From Gammaproteobacteria bacterium UBA7310 (GTDB lineage Bacteria > Pseudomonadota > Gammaproteobacteria > Pseudomonadales > Ketobacteraceae), in assembly GCA_002471665.1 (NCBI GenBank), contig DKQK01000056.1:1-64000 (forward strand): a stretch of 64,000 nucleotides of DNA, given 5' to 3'. The position numbers were made by a program, and so were the translations under genes. The number at the start of each line of letters is the position of its first letter. The first letter of the stretch is position 1. The notes beneath the pieces are model-generated. The model worked only from the letters and a program-made list of their open reading frames with translations, had not been told where the DNA came from and made no database searches. Below are positions 8,870 to 18,134 of the stretch, one piece after another.

Positions 8870-9658
8870 TTAACCCTTATTACCTGTGGTGCCTTGCCAA
8901 TGTTGCAAAAATTCCTGAAAGTGGGGGCGTGTTTCCCGCACCAGATACTCTTTCACCATGTCCAGTTCGGCCTGGTAACCCTCCTCCATGATCACGCCAC
9001 GGATCAGCTGGAAACGCAGATAGACCAACCAGGTATTGAGTACATCCGTTTCACAATAGTCGCGTATGCCTTTGATGTCGCCGCCGTGAAACGCGTCCCA
9101 TACCTTGGCGCCGCTCATCCCCATCTTGCCGGGAAACCCCAGGAGACTGGCCATCTGGTCCAGCGGCACGAAGGCCCGGTTGTTGTAGAGCGCCAACAGA
9201 TCCATTAGATCCGTGTGCCGATCATGATACCGGCTGAGATAGTTGTTCCATTTGAAATTCTTGTCGTCCTGCCCCTGATCCCAGTAACGGGGGCTGGCCA
9301 CGCCATGCAGCAACGCGCGATAATGCAAAACCGGCAAATCAAAGCCGGAGCCATTCCAGCTCACCAGCGTGGGTGAGTATCGTTCGATAATTTGAAAGAA
9401 TTTCTCCAGAATGGTTTTTTCATCGGACTGTTCATCCCCCAGACTCCATACTGCAATCTGGTCGCGGGAACGAAACACAGCAGAAATAGCCACAATGCGC
9501 TGCAGGTGATGACGCAGGAAATCATTGCCGGTTTCCTGCCGCCGCAACGCAAACATGGCTTCGGCGGCAGCCGCATCGTCCAGGCCTTCCAGGCCGAACA
9601 AACGACGGCCACCCGCGACGTCAGGGACGGTTTCAATATCGAAGACGAGTACATTCAT
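8870..9658 (-). CDS. Predicted 3'-5' exonuclease, PolB-like
   Basis: A 262-residue DnaQ-like exonuclease of the group related to the proofreading domain of family B polymerases. The three exonuclease motifs are visible: Exo I 'VFDIETVPD' at residues 5-13, Exo II 'SWNGSGFDLPVL' near 100, and Exo III 'YCETDVLNTWLVYLR' near 210. It is a free-standing exonuclease with no polymerase domain; its substrate is not known to me. It starts two bases after the cysM stop and ends eight bases before rlmD, so it belongs to that operon. Confidence 0.85.
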   Translation of the reverse strand: MNVLVFDIETVPDVAGGRRLFGLEGLDDAAAAEAMFALRRQETGNDFLRHHLQRIVAISAVFRSRDQIAVWSLGDEQSDEKTILEKFFQIIERYSPTLVSWNGSGFDLPVLHYRALLHGVASPRYWDQGQDDKNFKWNNYLSRYHDRHTDLMDLLALYNNRAFVPLDQMASLLGFPGKMGMSGAKVWDAFHGGDIKGIRDYCETDVLNTWLVYLRFQLIRGVIMEEGYQAELDMVKEYLVRETRPHFQEFLQHWQGTTGNKG

Positions 9659-9660
9659 GA

Positions 9661-10554
9661 TCAGGCCGGGTCAAACACGCCTGTGGACAGGTAGCGGTCA
9701 CCACGATCGCACACAATGGCGACGATCACGGCGTTCTCTACCTGATTGGATAACTGCAGGGCACCTGCTACCGCGCCACCTGAGGACACACCACAGAAAA
9801 TTCCTTCTTCACTGGACAACCGGCGCATGGTCACTTCGGCATCCTGTTGGGCAATATCAATGACCCGGTCAACCCGGGACGCATCAAATATCTTGGGCAG
9901 ATACTCTTCCGGCCAACGCCGGATACCGGGAATGGACGAGCCCTCCCGCGGTTGCAAACCGACGATTTCGATATCGGGGTTCTGTTCCTTGAGGAAACGG
10001 GATGTGCCCATGATGGTACCGGTGGTACCCATGGCACTGACAAAGTGGGTAACCGTGCCCCGCGTATCGCGCCAGATTTCCGGGCCGGTTCCTTCATAAT
10101 GGGCCAGTGGGTTATCCTGATTGGAAAACTGGTCCAGAACCAGCCCACTGCCGTCCCGCTGCATTTGATCAGCCAGATCCCGGGCACCTTCCATCCCCTG
10201 ATCCTTGCTCACCAGAATCAGTTCAGCGCCATAGGCGGACATGGCAGCACGCCGTTCAGCGCTCATGTTGTCGGGCATGATCAACACCATTTTGTACCCC
10301 TTGATGGCAGCAGCCATGGCCAGGGCGATGCCCGTGTTACCGCTGGTGGCCTCAATCAGGGTATCACCGGGTTTGATCAAACCACGCTGCTCCGCATGCT
10401 GAATCATGCTGATTGCCGGGCGATCCTTAACCGATCCTGCCGGATTGTTCCCCTCCAGCTTCACGAGAATCGTATTGCTGGTGTCCCCGGGAAGGCGCTG
10501 CAATCTAATCAGCGGCGTATTTCCTACAAAGTCTTCAATCGTGGGATAATGCAT
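9661..10554 (-). CDS. cysM: Cysteine synthase B (O-acetylserine sulfhydrylase)
   Basis: CysM makes cysteine from O-acetylserine and sulfide, and in enteric bacteria also S-sulfocysteine from thiosulfate. The PLP lysine lies in 'NPAGSVKDRPAISM', the substrate loop in 'EATSGNTGIALAMAAA', and the phosphate-binding loop in 'SAMGTTGTIMGTSRFL'. The 'CGVSSGGAVAGALQL' segment is also typical. Its 297 residues and 'RRWPEEYLPKIF' match CysM rather than CysK. It heads the operon running to moeA and is divergent from barA. Confidence 0.93.
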   Translation of the reverse strand: MHYPTIEDFVGNTPLIRLQRLPGDTSNTILVKLEGNNPAGSVKDRPAISMIQHAEQRGLIKPGDTLIEATSGNTGIALAMAAAIKGYKMVLIMPDNMSAERRAAMSAYGAELILVSKDQGMEGARDLADQMQRDGSGLVLDQFSNQDNPLAHYEGTGPEIWRDTRGTVTHFVSAMGTTGTIMGTSRFLKEQNPDIEIVGLQPREGSSIPGIRRWPEEYLPKIFDASRVDRVIDIAQQDAEVTMRRLSSEEGIFCGVSSGGAVAGALQLSNQVENAVIVAIVCDRGDRYLSTGVFDPA

Positions 10555-10730
10555 TGTTCCGATTAACTGTTTGTTTCAGCGGGGGCCTATTGTACCCTGC
10601 ACGGGGGCCGGGCGCCTAACATTACTGATTATTTGTTGCAGGCCGCGCCAATACTGACCCCGGGGACGTTTTAACGGTATCGATAGGGAGAAGATGGCAT
10701 ATACTGATTAAAAAGCCATCGGTCGCAAGC

Positions 10731-13541
10731 GTGAAATTAAAAGAACGATTTAACTTATTGAAAGGATTGGGGTTAAAGTCCCGAGCCCTGACCATCAGCC
10801 TGTTACCGGTGCTGGTGATCGGATTGGTACTGGCCAGCCTGTTTACTGCCCAGCGCTTTCAGGAACTTGATCAATCCCTGCACGACCAGGGTGAAATGAT
10901 CGCGGCGGCTTTTGCCCATGGTATTTTCGAGAGCATGACCCAGCGCCAGGGCCACACCCTGCCGTTCTATGCCCAGCGCATCCTGGAGGAAGATAACGTT
11001 CGATCGGTCGCCATTCATGAAGTGGATGGCACCCTGATCACCCGCGCCGGCCCCAAAATGCGGCCCTTACCGGAAGGCGTTCCCCTGCTGCCTGACCCCA
11101 CACGGAAACACGCCAGCAGCCGGCTGACCGACACCACCCTGCGGGTTATACATCCCATTTACCCAGCCTCTTCCTATCACCCCCTGGCCGGCGAAGAAGC
11201 CAATGCCGGCTGGCTGGAGGTGGAGATCGACCGTTCCAACCTGGTCATCGCCAAATACCGGAGCCTGCTGTACACCACCTTACTGCTGGTCATCGCCTTG
11301 GCCATCAGTGGCGCGGTGGCCATTCGTTTTGCAAACGGCATAGGCAGAGTGGTGGATGGCATCAACAGCGCCCTTACGGAAATGAGCCAGGGGGATCTGG
11401 CTGTGCGCCTCAAGGAAGATGCGTACGGGGAACTGCGCACCCTGCAATCGGCGCTGAATCAATTGGGCTCTTCCATTCTGGAAGGTCAGCAGGAACTGCA
11501 GCAGAACGTGGACCAGGCCACAGAAGACCTGCGGGAAACCCTGGAAACCATCGAAATCCAAAACATCGAGCTGGACCTGGCGCGCAAGGAAGCGCTGGAG
11601 GCCAGCCGCATCAAGTCAGAGTTTCTGGCCAATATGTCCCACGAAATCCGCACCCCCCTGAACGGCATTATCGGCTTTACCAACCTGCTGCTGAAAAGCG
11701 ACATTTCCCTGACTCAACGGGATTATCTGGACACCATCCAAAAATCCTCCGAGAGCCTGCTCTCCATCATTAACGACATTCTGGACTTCTCCAAGATCGA
11801 GGCCGGCAAGCTGGTGCTGGATCAGATTCCACTGAATTTCCAGGAAGTGGTGGAAGATGTGCTGACCATGCTGGCCCCCATGGCCTACGAGAAACATCTG
11901 GAACAGGTCAGCCTGTTCTATTCTGATGTGCCCACCGGCGTCATTGGTGACCCGCTGCGCCTAAAACAGATTCTGACCAACCTGGTGAACAATGCCATTA
12001 AGTTTACCGAACACGGCGAGGTGGTGATCCGGGTCATGCTGGATGACCAGAAAGACGATTTGGCCACCATAAAGGTGACGGTTTCAGATACCGGAATCGG
12101 CCTCACCAAAGAGCAGCAACGCGCTTTGTTCAGCGCCTTTCGCCAGGCCGATACCACCACCGCCAGACGCTTTGGCGGCACCGGCCTGGGGCTGGTGATC
12201 TCCAAACACCTGGTGGAGCAGATGCGTGGCGAGATCGGCCTGGACAGTGAACCGGGCCAAGGCTCAACGTTTTGGTTTACATTCCGCGCCAAGGTCCATA
12301 ATAAAGATGCTTCCTATGTGCCCCTGATCATCAATCAGAGCTGCAAGATTGCCATCTATGATGTGAATGCCACCGTACGCGCCAATCTACGCAACACCCT
12401 GCAAAAGCGCAAGATCGAAGTGGTGGAGTACGCCGACATGGGTGCGCTGACCAACTTGTTACGCTCCACCGACAGCGCCCAGCCACAGGCAGTGATTTTA
12501 GGTGTCAATGCGCAAAAACCGAAATACACTGAAATCACCCAACTGTGTAAATTGAACCATCATCGAATCCCCCTGATCCTCCATGGCAACCCGGCCGACC
12601 AAACCACCCTGGCTGAATTGCTTGACGGCGATCAGCTGCCCTTGATCACCAAGCCACTGTGCCAGCAAAAAACCTACGAAGTGCTGGGGAACCTGCTGGA
12701 ATCCGACGCATTTGATACAGAAAGCCCGGATCCAAGCTACGACCCACTGACCGTGGACAACCTCACCGCCGAAGACCTCAACATCATTGCCGTGGATGAC
12801 AACCCCGCCAACCTGAAATTGCTGTGTGCCCTGCTGGAAGATTTACAGGTCACGGTGACGGCCTGCGACAGCGGCATGAAAGCTTTACAGCAAATTGAAC
12901 AACGGGATTTTGATCTGGTTCTGATGGACATTCAGATGCCGGTTATGGATGGAGTGGAAACGGCACAGCGGATACGCTCCATGGAAGGAAAGGAAGCACA
13001 CACCCCTATTATCGCCGTGACAGCCCATGCCCTGGCCAGTGAAAAACATACGCTGCTCAATTCGGGCATGGATGATTACGTCACCAAGCCTATCAATGAA
13101 GCCCAACTGATTCACATTATTCATAAATGGACTGGGGTTAATCTGCATGCAGAAGATGACTCTGAATCACGGACTGCTGATGAAAATGGAGGCGAATCGG
13201 CGGTGGATATGAAACTTGGCCTGAAGCTGGCAAACAATAAGGAAGACCTGGCCGAAGAAATGCTGGAGATGCTGTTCAACGCCCTGCAGAAAGACAAAGA
13301 CACCATTCGCGTACTACTGGAAGATGAAGATTACGAGACGCTGCAGGAGGTGGTGCACAAGCTGCATGGAGCCACCCGATATACTGGCGTCCCCTTTTTG
13401 CAGGAAGCCTCGCAGGTGCTGGAAGAAAACCTGAAACTGGAAAAATTCGAAGCGGTCAAAGTGTTGACCAATGCCCTGCTCAACGAAATTGAACGGGTCA
13501 TAGGCTGGTGTGAACAAAACCGGGATATGGCGGCACACTGA
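10731..13541 (+). CDS. barA: Tripartite hybrid histidine kinase BarA/GacS
   Basis: The sensor kinase that, with response regulator UvrY/GacA, drives CsrA-sequestering small RNAs. Layout over 936 residues: transmembrane segment about 20-40, periplasmic domain, second transmembrane segment about 180-200, HAMP, a coiled coil, HisKA with His304 in 'NMSHEIRTPLNG', HATPase with 'GGTGLGLVISKHL', a receiver-like domain without a phosphoacceptor Asp (about 535-645), a true receiver with Asp733 in 'LVLMDIQMPVMDG', and an HPt domain with His876. The start is GTG. Position next to cysM and near relA is the usual gacS neighbourhood. GacA is not in the window. Confidence 0.93.
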   Translation: MKLKERFNLLKGLGLKSRALTISLLPVLVIGLVLASLFTAQRFQELDQSLHDQGEMIAAAFAHGIFESMTQRQGHTLPFYAQRILEEDNVRSVAIHEVDGTLITRAGPKMRPLPEGVPLLPDPTRKHASSRLTDTTLRVIHPIYPASSYHPLAGEEANAGWLEVEIDRSNLVIAKYRSLLYTTLLLVIALAISGAVAIRFANGIGRVVDGINSALTEMSQGDLAVRLKEDAYGELRTLQSALNQLGSSILEGQQELQQNVDQATEDLRETLETIEIQNIELDLARKEALEASRIKSEFLANMSHEIRTPLNGIIGFTNLLLKSDISLTQRDYLDTIQKSSESLLSIINDILDFSKIEAGKLVLDQIPLNFQEVVEDVLTMLAPMAYEKHLEQVSLFYSDVPTGVIGDPLRLKQILTNLVNNAIKFTEHGEVVIRVMLDDQKDDLATIKVTVSDTGIGLTKEQQRALFSAFRQADTTTARRFGGTGLGLVISKHLVEQMRGEIGLDSEPGQGSTFWFTFRAKVHNKDASYVPLIINQSCKIAIYDVNATVRANLRNTLQKRKIEVVEYADMGALTNLLRSTDSAQPQAVILGVNAQKPKYTEITQLCKLNHHRIPLILHGNPADQTTLAELLDGDQLPLITKPLCQQKTYEVLGNLLESDAFDTESPDPSYDPLTVDNLTAEDLNIIAVDDNPANLKLLCALLEDLQVTVTACDSGMKALQQIEQRDFDLVLMDIQMPVMDGVETAQRIRSMEGKEAHTPIIAVTAHALASEKHTLLNSGMDDYVTKPINEAQLIHIIHKWTGVNLHAEDDSESRTADENGGESAVDMKLGLKLANNKEDLAEEMLEMLFNALQKDKDTIRVLLEDEDYETLQEVVHKLHGATRYTGVPFLQEASQVLEENLKLEKFEAVKVLTNALLNEIERVIGWCEQNRDMAAH

Positions 13542-13552
13542 CCACCAGGGGC

Positions 13553-13930
13553 CTAGGACTCCAGAATGACAAAGGCCACGGCATGTTCTTTTTCATCGGA
13601 GATGGAAAGGTGGGCCCTGACCACACCCAGTACCTTGGCTTTGTCACTGGCCGGCCCACTGAGCTCCAGAAAAGGCGCCCCCTTGTCATCATTGCAAACA
13701 GCAACGTGCTTCCAGGTAATGCCTTCGGCAAACCCCGTCCCCATTGCTTTTACCGCCGCTTCCTTGGCGGCAAAACGCTTGGCCAGATACGCTGCCCCAT
13801 TGTGCTTTTTCTCATACTCCTTGTATTCCGTTTCCGTCAGCAAGCGCCGGGCAAAGCGATCACCCATGCGTTCCAGGTTTTCCGCCATTCTGGAAACCGT
13901 GACGATATCCGTGCCAATACCGACGATCAT
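13553..13930 (-). CDS. acpS: Holo-[acyl-carrier-protein] synthase AcpS
   Basis: AcpS transfers 4'-phosphopantetheine from CoA to apo-ACP in fatty acid synthesis. Its 125 residues show 'MIVGIGTDIVTVSRM' (metal Asp), 'YLAKRFAAKEAAVKAMGTGF' split around the catalytic Glu, and the C-terminal 'HLSISDEKEHAVAFVI'. The ATG overlaps the pdxJ stop as ATGA. It is the last gene of the run from algU. Confidence 0.95.
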   Translation of the reverse strand: MIVGIGTDIVTVSRMAENLERMGDRFARRLLTETEYKEYEKKHNGAAYLAKRFAAKEAAVKAMGTGFAEGITWKHVAVCNDDKGAPFLELSGPASDKAKVLGVVRAHLSISDEKEHAVAFVILES

Positions 13931-14667
13931 GGCGCGGCCTGGAGCATCAAACGTTTCATTTCACGAACGGCTTCACCCAATCCACTCAATATTGCACGGG
14001 CCATGATCCCATGCCCAATATTAAGCTCATTGATGCCGCCAATCGCAGCGATAATTTCCACATTGTGATAATGCAGGCCATGCCCCGCATTCACAGTCAA
14101 CCCCAACCGGTTACCCAATGCCACGCCATCCTTGATGCGCGCCAATTCCGCCAACTGCGCCGTTTGATTGTCGGCATCGGCAAATGCGCCAGTGTGAATC
14201 TCGATAACCGGTGCCCCGGCACGATGGGAGGCTTCAATCTGACTGGGCTCGGCATCAATGAACAGAGACACCCCGATACCCGCTGCAGCCAGGCGCGTGA
14301 CCGCATCGCTGACCCGCTCAAACTGACCGGCCACATCGAGCCCTCCTTCAGTGGTCAGTTCCTGGCGCTTCTCCGGCACCAGGCACACATGCTCTGGTTG
14401 CACGGACAGGGCAAATTCAATCATCTCTTCGGTCACTGCCATTTCAAGGTTCATACGGGTTTGCAGTGTTTGCTTCATGATCCGCACATCCCGTTCCTGA
14501 ATATGACGCCGGTCCTCACGCAGATGCACGGTGATGCCATCGGCACCCGCCTCTTCAGCCACCATCGCCGCCTGCACCGGATCAGGGTAGCGGGTGCCCC
14601 GCGCCTGTCGCAAGGTGGCCACATGATCCACATTAACACCCAAGAGAATACGATTATGTTGATTCAC
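13927..14667 (-). CDS. pdxJ: Pyridoxine 5'-phosphate synthase PdxJ
   Basis: PdxJ condenses 3-amino-1-hydroxyacetone 1-phosphate with deoxyxylulose 5-phosphate to give pyridoxine phosphate. Motifs: 'LLGVNVDHVATLRQARGT', 'EEAGADGITVHLREDRRHI', 'PEHVCLVPEKRQELTTEGG', and C-terminal 'NAGHGLHYHNVE' with 'ELNIGHGIMARAI'. Length 246 is normal. The start is GTG with AAAGG nine bases upstream. It overlaps acpS by four bases; the recO-pdxJ-acpS order is conserved in Gammaproteobacteria. Confidence 0.95.
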   Translation of the reverse strand: MNQHNRILLGVNVDHVATLRQARGTRYPDPVQAAMVAEEAGADGITVHLREDRRHIQERDVRIMKQTLQTRMNLEMAVTEEMIEFALSVQPEHVCLVPEKRQELTTEGGLDVAGQFERVSDAVTRLAAAGIGVSLFIDAEPSQIEASHRAGAPVIEIHTGAFADADNQTAQLAELARIKDGVALGNRLGLTVNAGHGLHYHNVEIIAAIGGINELNIGHGIMARAILSGLGEAVREMKRLMLQAAP

Positions 14668-14685
14668 TGTGTTTAACCTTTGAAA

Positions 14686-15402
14686 TTACTGTGCTGATTG
14701 CTTGAACAGTTCCCTGCTGCGCAACGGTTTGTCGCCCAGGTGCGGCGCCAGTGCCTGGCGGCTGAGCTTTTTTGCCGCCAGTGCGACCGCCTGATCATCA
14801 TAAGCGTGACGGTTTATGGCAAGCAAGTGTTGTCCGGTAAAACAACGCTGTCGCAGCCCAGGGTCGATCGATTGGGTCGCAACCGGTAGAAACCCTTGAT
14901 CCGGTTCATACAGGTACAGTTGATCCACTTGCAATGGTTGCCCATGCACATCCCACTGTAAGCTGAGTTCGTAACCCAGCTCCGCCAGCAGTATGCGCTC
15001 AAAGCGACGCAAGGTGGCTTCCAGCTGGCCGTTTCTCAGCTCGGTGATGACGTTTTGATAATAGCGAAACAGATCGGAAGCAGGCTCTTCTTTATGCAGC
15101 AAACGCACCAGCAGTTCATTCACATACAAGCCACTGTACAGCTGCCTGCCAACTAAAAATACCGGTGCCCCGGCTGGCTCCAGAAGACGTCCGGTTTTTA
15201 ACTCATTACGGCCATCAAAGGTCACCGCCAGCGGGGAAAAAGGCTGGAGCAAGCGGCCTTTCGCCCCCTGCTTGCCCGCCTTACGCACCCCCCGATAAAG
15301 CAATGAGGCGCGGCCATGATGCTCTAACAGAAAGTCGCAGATGACACTGCTGTCTCGATAGGGACGGCTATGCAACAGATAGCCAAGATCAGTATTGGCC
15401 AT
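14686..15402 (-). CDS. recO: DNA repair protein RecO
   Basis: RecO works with RecR and RecF to load RecA on SSB-coated DNA. The 238-residue protein begins with an OB fold ('LGYLLHSRPYRDSSVICDFL' region) and continues into a helical domain. The zinc-finger cysteines of some RecO proteins are absent here, as in E. coli. The ATG at 15402 lies inside the end of era (overlap 14 bases); an in-frame upstream ATG would extend further into era and is less likely. Confidence 0.9.
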   Translation of the reverse strand: MANTDLGYLLHSRPYRDSSVICDFLLEHHGRASLLYRGVRKAGKQGAKGRLLQPFSPLAVTFDGRNELKTGRLLEPAGAPVFLVGRQLYSGLYVNELLVRLLHKEEPASDLFRYYQNVITELRNGQLEATLRRFERILLAELGYELSLQWDVHGQPLQVDQLYLYEPDQGFLPVATQSIDPGLRQRCFTGQHLLAINRHAYDDQAVALAAKKLSRQALAPHLGDKPLRSRELFKQSAQ

Positions 15403-16291
15403 CGTCGTAGCCCAGGCTACGGAGCGCACGCTCGTCGTCAGACCAACCGCTTTTCACTTTCACCCAGAGTTTGAGCATGACCTTGGCGTCCAACAGTTTT
15501 TCAATGTCCTGGCGCGCTTCTGTGCCCACTTTACGCAGGCGATCACCTTTATCACCAATCACGATACGTTTTTGGCTTGCCTTTTCCACCAGAATCAAAG
15601 CGCTGATGTGCCAGACATTGTTTTCGAACTCAAACTCTTCTATTTCCACCGTGCAGGAATACGGCAATTCTTTGCCCAGCTGACGCATCAGTTTCTCGCG
15701 CACGGCCTCCGCCGCCATAAAGCGCATGGAGCGATCGGTGATCTGATCCTCAGGGTAAAAAAACTCGCTGGCTGGAAGACGCTGAAAGATTTCTTCTTCA
15801 AGTTGGTCAAGCTGGCGGTTACGCAACGCGGAAATGGGCACAATGGCGGCGAAATCCCGCTTCTTAGACAGCTCCTCAATATGAGGCAGCAGAGCGTTCT
15901 TATCCTCAACAGAATCCAGTTTGTTGATGGCCAGAATCACCGGCGCCCGATTGGATTGCAGCTTGTGCAATACATGCTCGTCACCTTCATTCCACTTCAG
16001 TGCGTCCACCACCATGACGATGACATCCACATCCTTGACCGAACCGGTAGCCGCCCGATTCATCATGCGATTGATCGCACGGCTCTCCTGCTGATGAATT
16101 CCCGGGGTATCCACATAGATTGCCTGTACACTGCCCTCAGTCTTGATACCCAGCACCCGATGCCGGGTGGTCTGTGGTTTACGGGAGGTAATACTGATTT
16201 TCTGTCCCAGCAGATGATTCATCAGCGTAGACTTACCGACGTTGGGTCGGCCAACAATGGCAACGTAGCCACAACGGGTGTTATCCACCAT
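15389..16291 (-). CDS. era: GTPase Era
   Basis: Era is an essential GTPase that binds 16S rRNA and aids 30S maturation. G1 'VAIVGRPNVGKST', G3 'YVDTPGIH', G4 'LAINKLDSV' and a C-terminal KH domain ('GDKGDRLRKVGTEARQDIE') are seen. GGAAGG sits eight bases before the ATG at 16291, giving a 300-residue protein; the ATG two codons upstream is too close to that site. The start overlaps the rnc stop, and the end overlaps recO. A longer reading to 16393 extends into rnc and lacks support. Confidence 0.95.
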   Translation of the reverse strand: MVDNTRCGYVAIVGRPNVGKSTLMNHLLGQKISITSRKPQTTRHRVLGIKTEGSVQAIYVDTPGIHQQESRAINRMMNRAATGSVKDVDVIVMVVDALKWNEGDEHVLHKLQSNRAPVILAINKLDSVEDKNALLPHIEELSKKRDFAAIVPISALRNRQLDQLEEEIFQRLPASEFFYPEDQITDRSMRFMAAEAVREKLMRQLGKELPYSCTVEIEEFEFENNVWHISALILVEKASQKRIVIGDKGDRLRKVGTEARQDIEKLLDAKVMLKLWVKVKSGWSDDERALRSLGYDDGQY

Positions 16292-16973
16292 GATCATTAC
16301 CTTCCAGTTCAGCAAGTATTTTTCCAGCGGCAATCTGTTCGGCCTGACGCCGGCTCTGGCCTTCCGCACTGGCGGACAATGACAGGCCATCAATTTTGCA
16401 GCTCACCACAAAATGCTGGGCGTGAGACTTGCCGGACACATCCACTATTTCGTACTCCGGCAGCTCCAGCTTGCGCGCCTGCAGCAGCTCCTGCAGACGC
16501 GTCTTGTTGTCTTTATTGGTGTCTTCCAGCGTAATATTCGCCAATCGTTGCTGGAACCAGTTCAGGATCAACTGTTTAGACTGCTCCATACCACCGTCCA
16601 GATACACTGCGCCTATGATGGCTTCCACCGCATCCGCCAGAATGGAATCCCGCCGGTGACCGCCGGATTTAAGCTCACCGGGACCCAGTTTCAGGGCCGG
16701 GCCCAGATCGAATTGCTTGGCGACTTTGGTCAGGGTGGTGCCCTTCACCAGACTGGCACGCAGGCGGCTCAACTGCCCTTCCCGGGCTTGGGGGAATTTT
16801 TCAAACAGGGCTTCACCGATAACAAAATTGAGAATGGAATCCCCCAGGAACTCCAGACGTTCGTTATTCCGGGAGCCATCGTGACTGCGGTGGGTCAAGG
16901 CCAATTCCAGCAATTCAAACTGCTGGAATTGGTAGTCGATGGTGCGGGCTAACCTGGCTAATCCGTTTTCCAT
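16281..16973 (-). CDS. rnc: Ribonuclease III
   Basis: RNase III cuts double-stranded RNA in rRNA processing and mRNA decay. The signature 'NNERLEFLGDSILNFVIGE' holds Glu41 and Asp45, and 'LADAVEAIIGAVYLDGG' holds Asp114 and Glu117, the same numbering as the E. coli catalytic residues. A double-stranded RNA-binding domain fills about 155-225. The stop overlaps the first codons of era. Confidence 0.96.
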   Translation of the reverse strand: MENGLARLARTIDYQFQQFELLELALTHRSHDGSRNNERLEFLGDSILNFVIGEALFEKFPQAREGQLSRLRASLVKGTTLTKVAKQFDLGPALKLGPGELKSGGHRRDSILADAVEAIIGAVYLDGGMEQSKQLILNWFQQRLANITLEDTNKDNKTRLQELLQARKLELPEYEIVDVSGKSHAQHFVVSCKIDGLSLSASAEGQSRRQAEQIAAGKILAELEGNDHGG

Positions 16974-17351
16974 TTAACCTTTGGCTTTTACTGCCACGTC
17001 ATGCTGAAATTTGAGCATGGCGTCGACGTTGCCATACATCGGAATTCTACGCTCATAAATCACGTTGATTAGAATCTCACCATCTTCTTTCTTGATGACC
17101 ACCTCTTCTTTTTCCAGCTTTACACCATTCACAGATAAGCGCTTGTTCAGCGTATTGCGAATCTCATTTGGCGCCATCGACCTTGTGGTTTCTTCTTCGG
17201 ATAAGTTCTTTAATGCCGTTTTAACTGCCATATCATCGAAGTAAGGCGCCCAAAGCTTCATCAGGGTTACCGCTGCAAAAATCAATACCAGCAATATAAA
17301 CATAGTGGCATAAGTGGATGAACCGTTCTGCTTGTTCTTGTTGATGTGCAT
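16974..17351 (-). CDS. DUF4845 single-pass membrane protein
   Basis: A 125-residue protein with a polar N-terminus, one transmembrane helix ('MFILLVLIFAAVTLMKLWAP') and a periplasmic domain of about 90 residues. It matches the DUF4845 proteins that sit between lepB and rnc in many Pseudomonas-like genomes; no function is established. The ATG at 17351 is chosen because GAGGTG lies six bases upstream; an in-frame GTG at 17360 falls inside that Shine-Dalgarno. Confidence 0.85.
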   Translation of the reverse strand: MHINKNKQNGSSTYATMFILLVLIFAAVTLMKLWAPYFDDMAVKTALKNLSEEETTRSMAPNEIRNTLNKRLSVNGVKLEKEEVVIKKEDGEILINVIYERRIPMYGNVDAMLKFQHDVAVKAKG

Positions 17352-17381
17352 ATTTTTCACCTCGAATAGGCTCCCGCCGCT

Positions 17382-18131
17382 CTATTCCACAAACCGGTTG
17401 CGATCAAAGCTTGGCACCCACCCGGGCATACTCATCCAGATGGCAAAGGCCCTGCCCACAACGTATTTATCCGGCACGAACCCCCAGAAACGACTGTCCC
17501 GGCTGTTATCCCTATTATCACCCAGGACAAAGTAGTGATCTTCGGGAACGGTCCAGGTTTGGGGGCGTTCAGACGGACGCTCCAGAGTGATCATAATATC
17601 GTGTTCGATGCCACCCAGTGTCTCATTATAGATTTTAATTTGCGGTTGAGCCGGTGGAAGTTGCGCTTCCAGCACCTGTTCTACCGGTTCCCCATTCAAA
17701 TACACGACTTTGTTCTCATATTTGATCTCATCTCCCGGCACACCAACCACCCGCTTGATGTAGTTGATACTGGGATTTTCAGGGTATTTGAATACCATGA
17801 TATCACCGGTTTCCGGCTTGCCGATGGGAACAATGACCGAGCCCACAATCGGCACCCGCAAGCCATAGGCAAATTTATTCACCAATATATAATCGCCCAC
17901 CAACAGCGTCGGTATCATGGACCCGGTGGGTATTTTAAAGGGTTCCACCAGAAAGGAGCGTAACACCAGTACCACCACCAACACCGGGAAAAACGAAGCC
18001 GGAAACTCCACCCACTGGGGTGCCGGTGTCTCAGCACTGCGCTTGCGCTTCAGGAATAACAGATCCAGCAGATAAAAAAAGCCAGTAAAGGCTACCAGCG
18101 CTACCAGTACAATCGCAAAATCAAAATCCAT
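17382..18131 (-). CDS. lepB: Signal peptidase I
   Basis: LepB cleaves signal peptides of secreted proteins at the periplasmic face of the inner membrane. Two N-terminal membrane helices (about 5-26 and 45-60) are followed by the catalytic Ser71 in 'PTGSMIPTLLVGDYILVNK' and general-base Lys126 in 'NYIKRVVGVPGDE'. Box E 'VLGDNRDNSRDSRFWG' is intact. Length 249. It begins three bases after lepA, the usual lepA-lepB pair. Confidence 0.96.
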   Translation of the reverse strand: MDFDFAIVLVALVAFTGFFYLLDLLFLKRKRSAETPAPQWVEFPASFFPVLVVVLVLRSFLVEPFKIPTGSMIPTLLVGDYILVNKFAYGLRVPIVGSVIVPIGKPETGDIMVFKYPENPSINYIKRVVGVPGDEIKYENKVVYLNGEPVEQVLEAQLPPAQPQIKIYNETLGGIEHDIMITLERPSERPQTWTVPEDHYFVLGDNRDNSRDSRFWGFVPDKYVVGRAFAIWMSMPGWVPSFDRNRFVE

Positions 18132-18134
18132 TCT

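Noticed and set aside
15395..16534. 379-codon open frame on the plus strand opposite era and rnc
   Set aside because: It is antisense to two unmistakable essential genes and its product has no domain pattern; it is a by-product of biased codon use.
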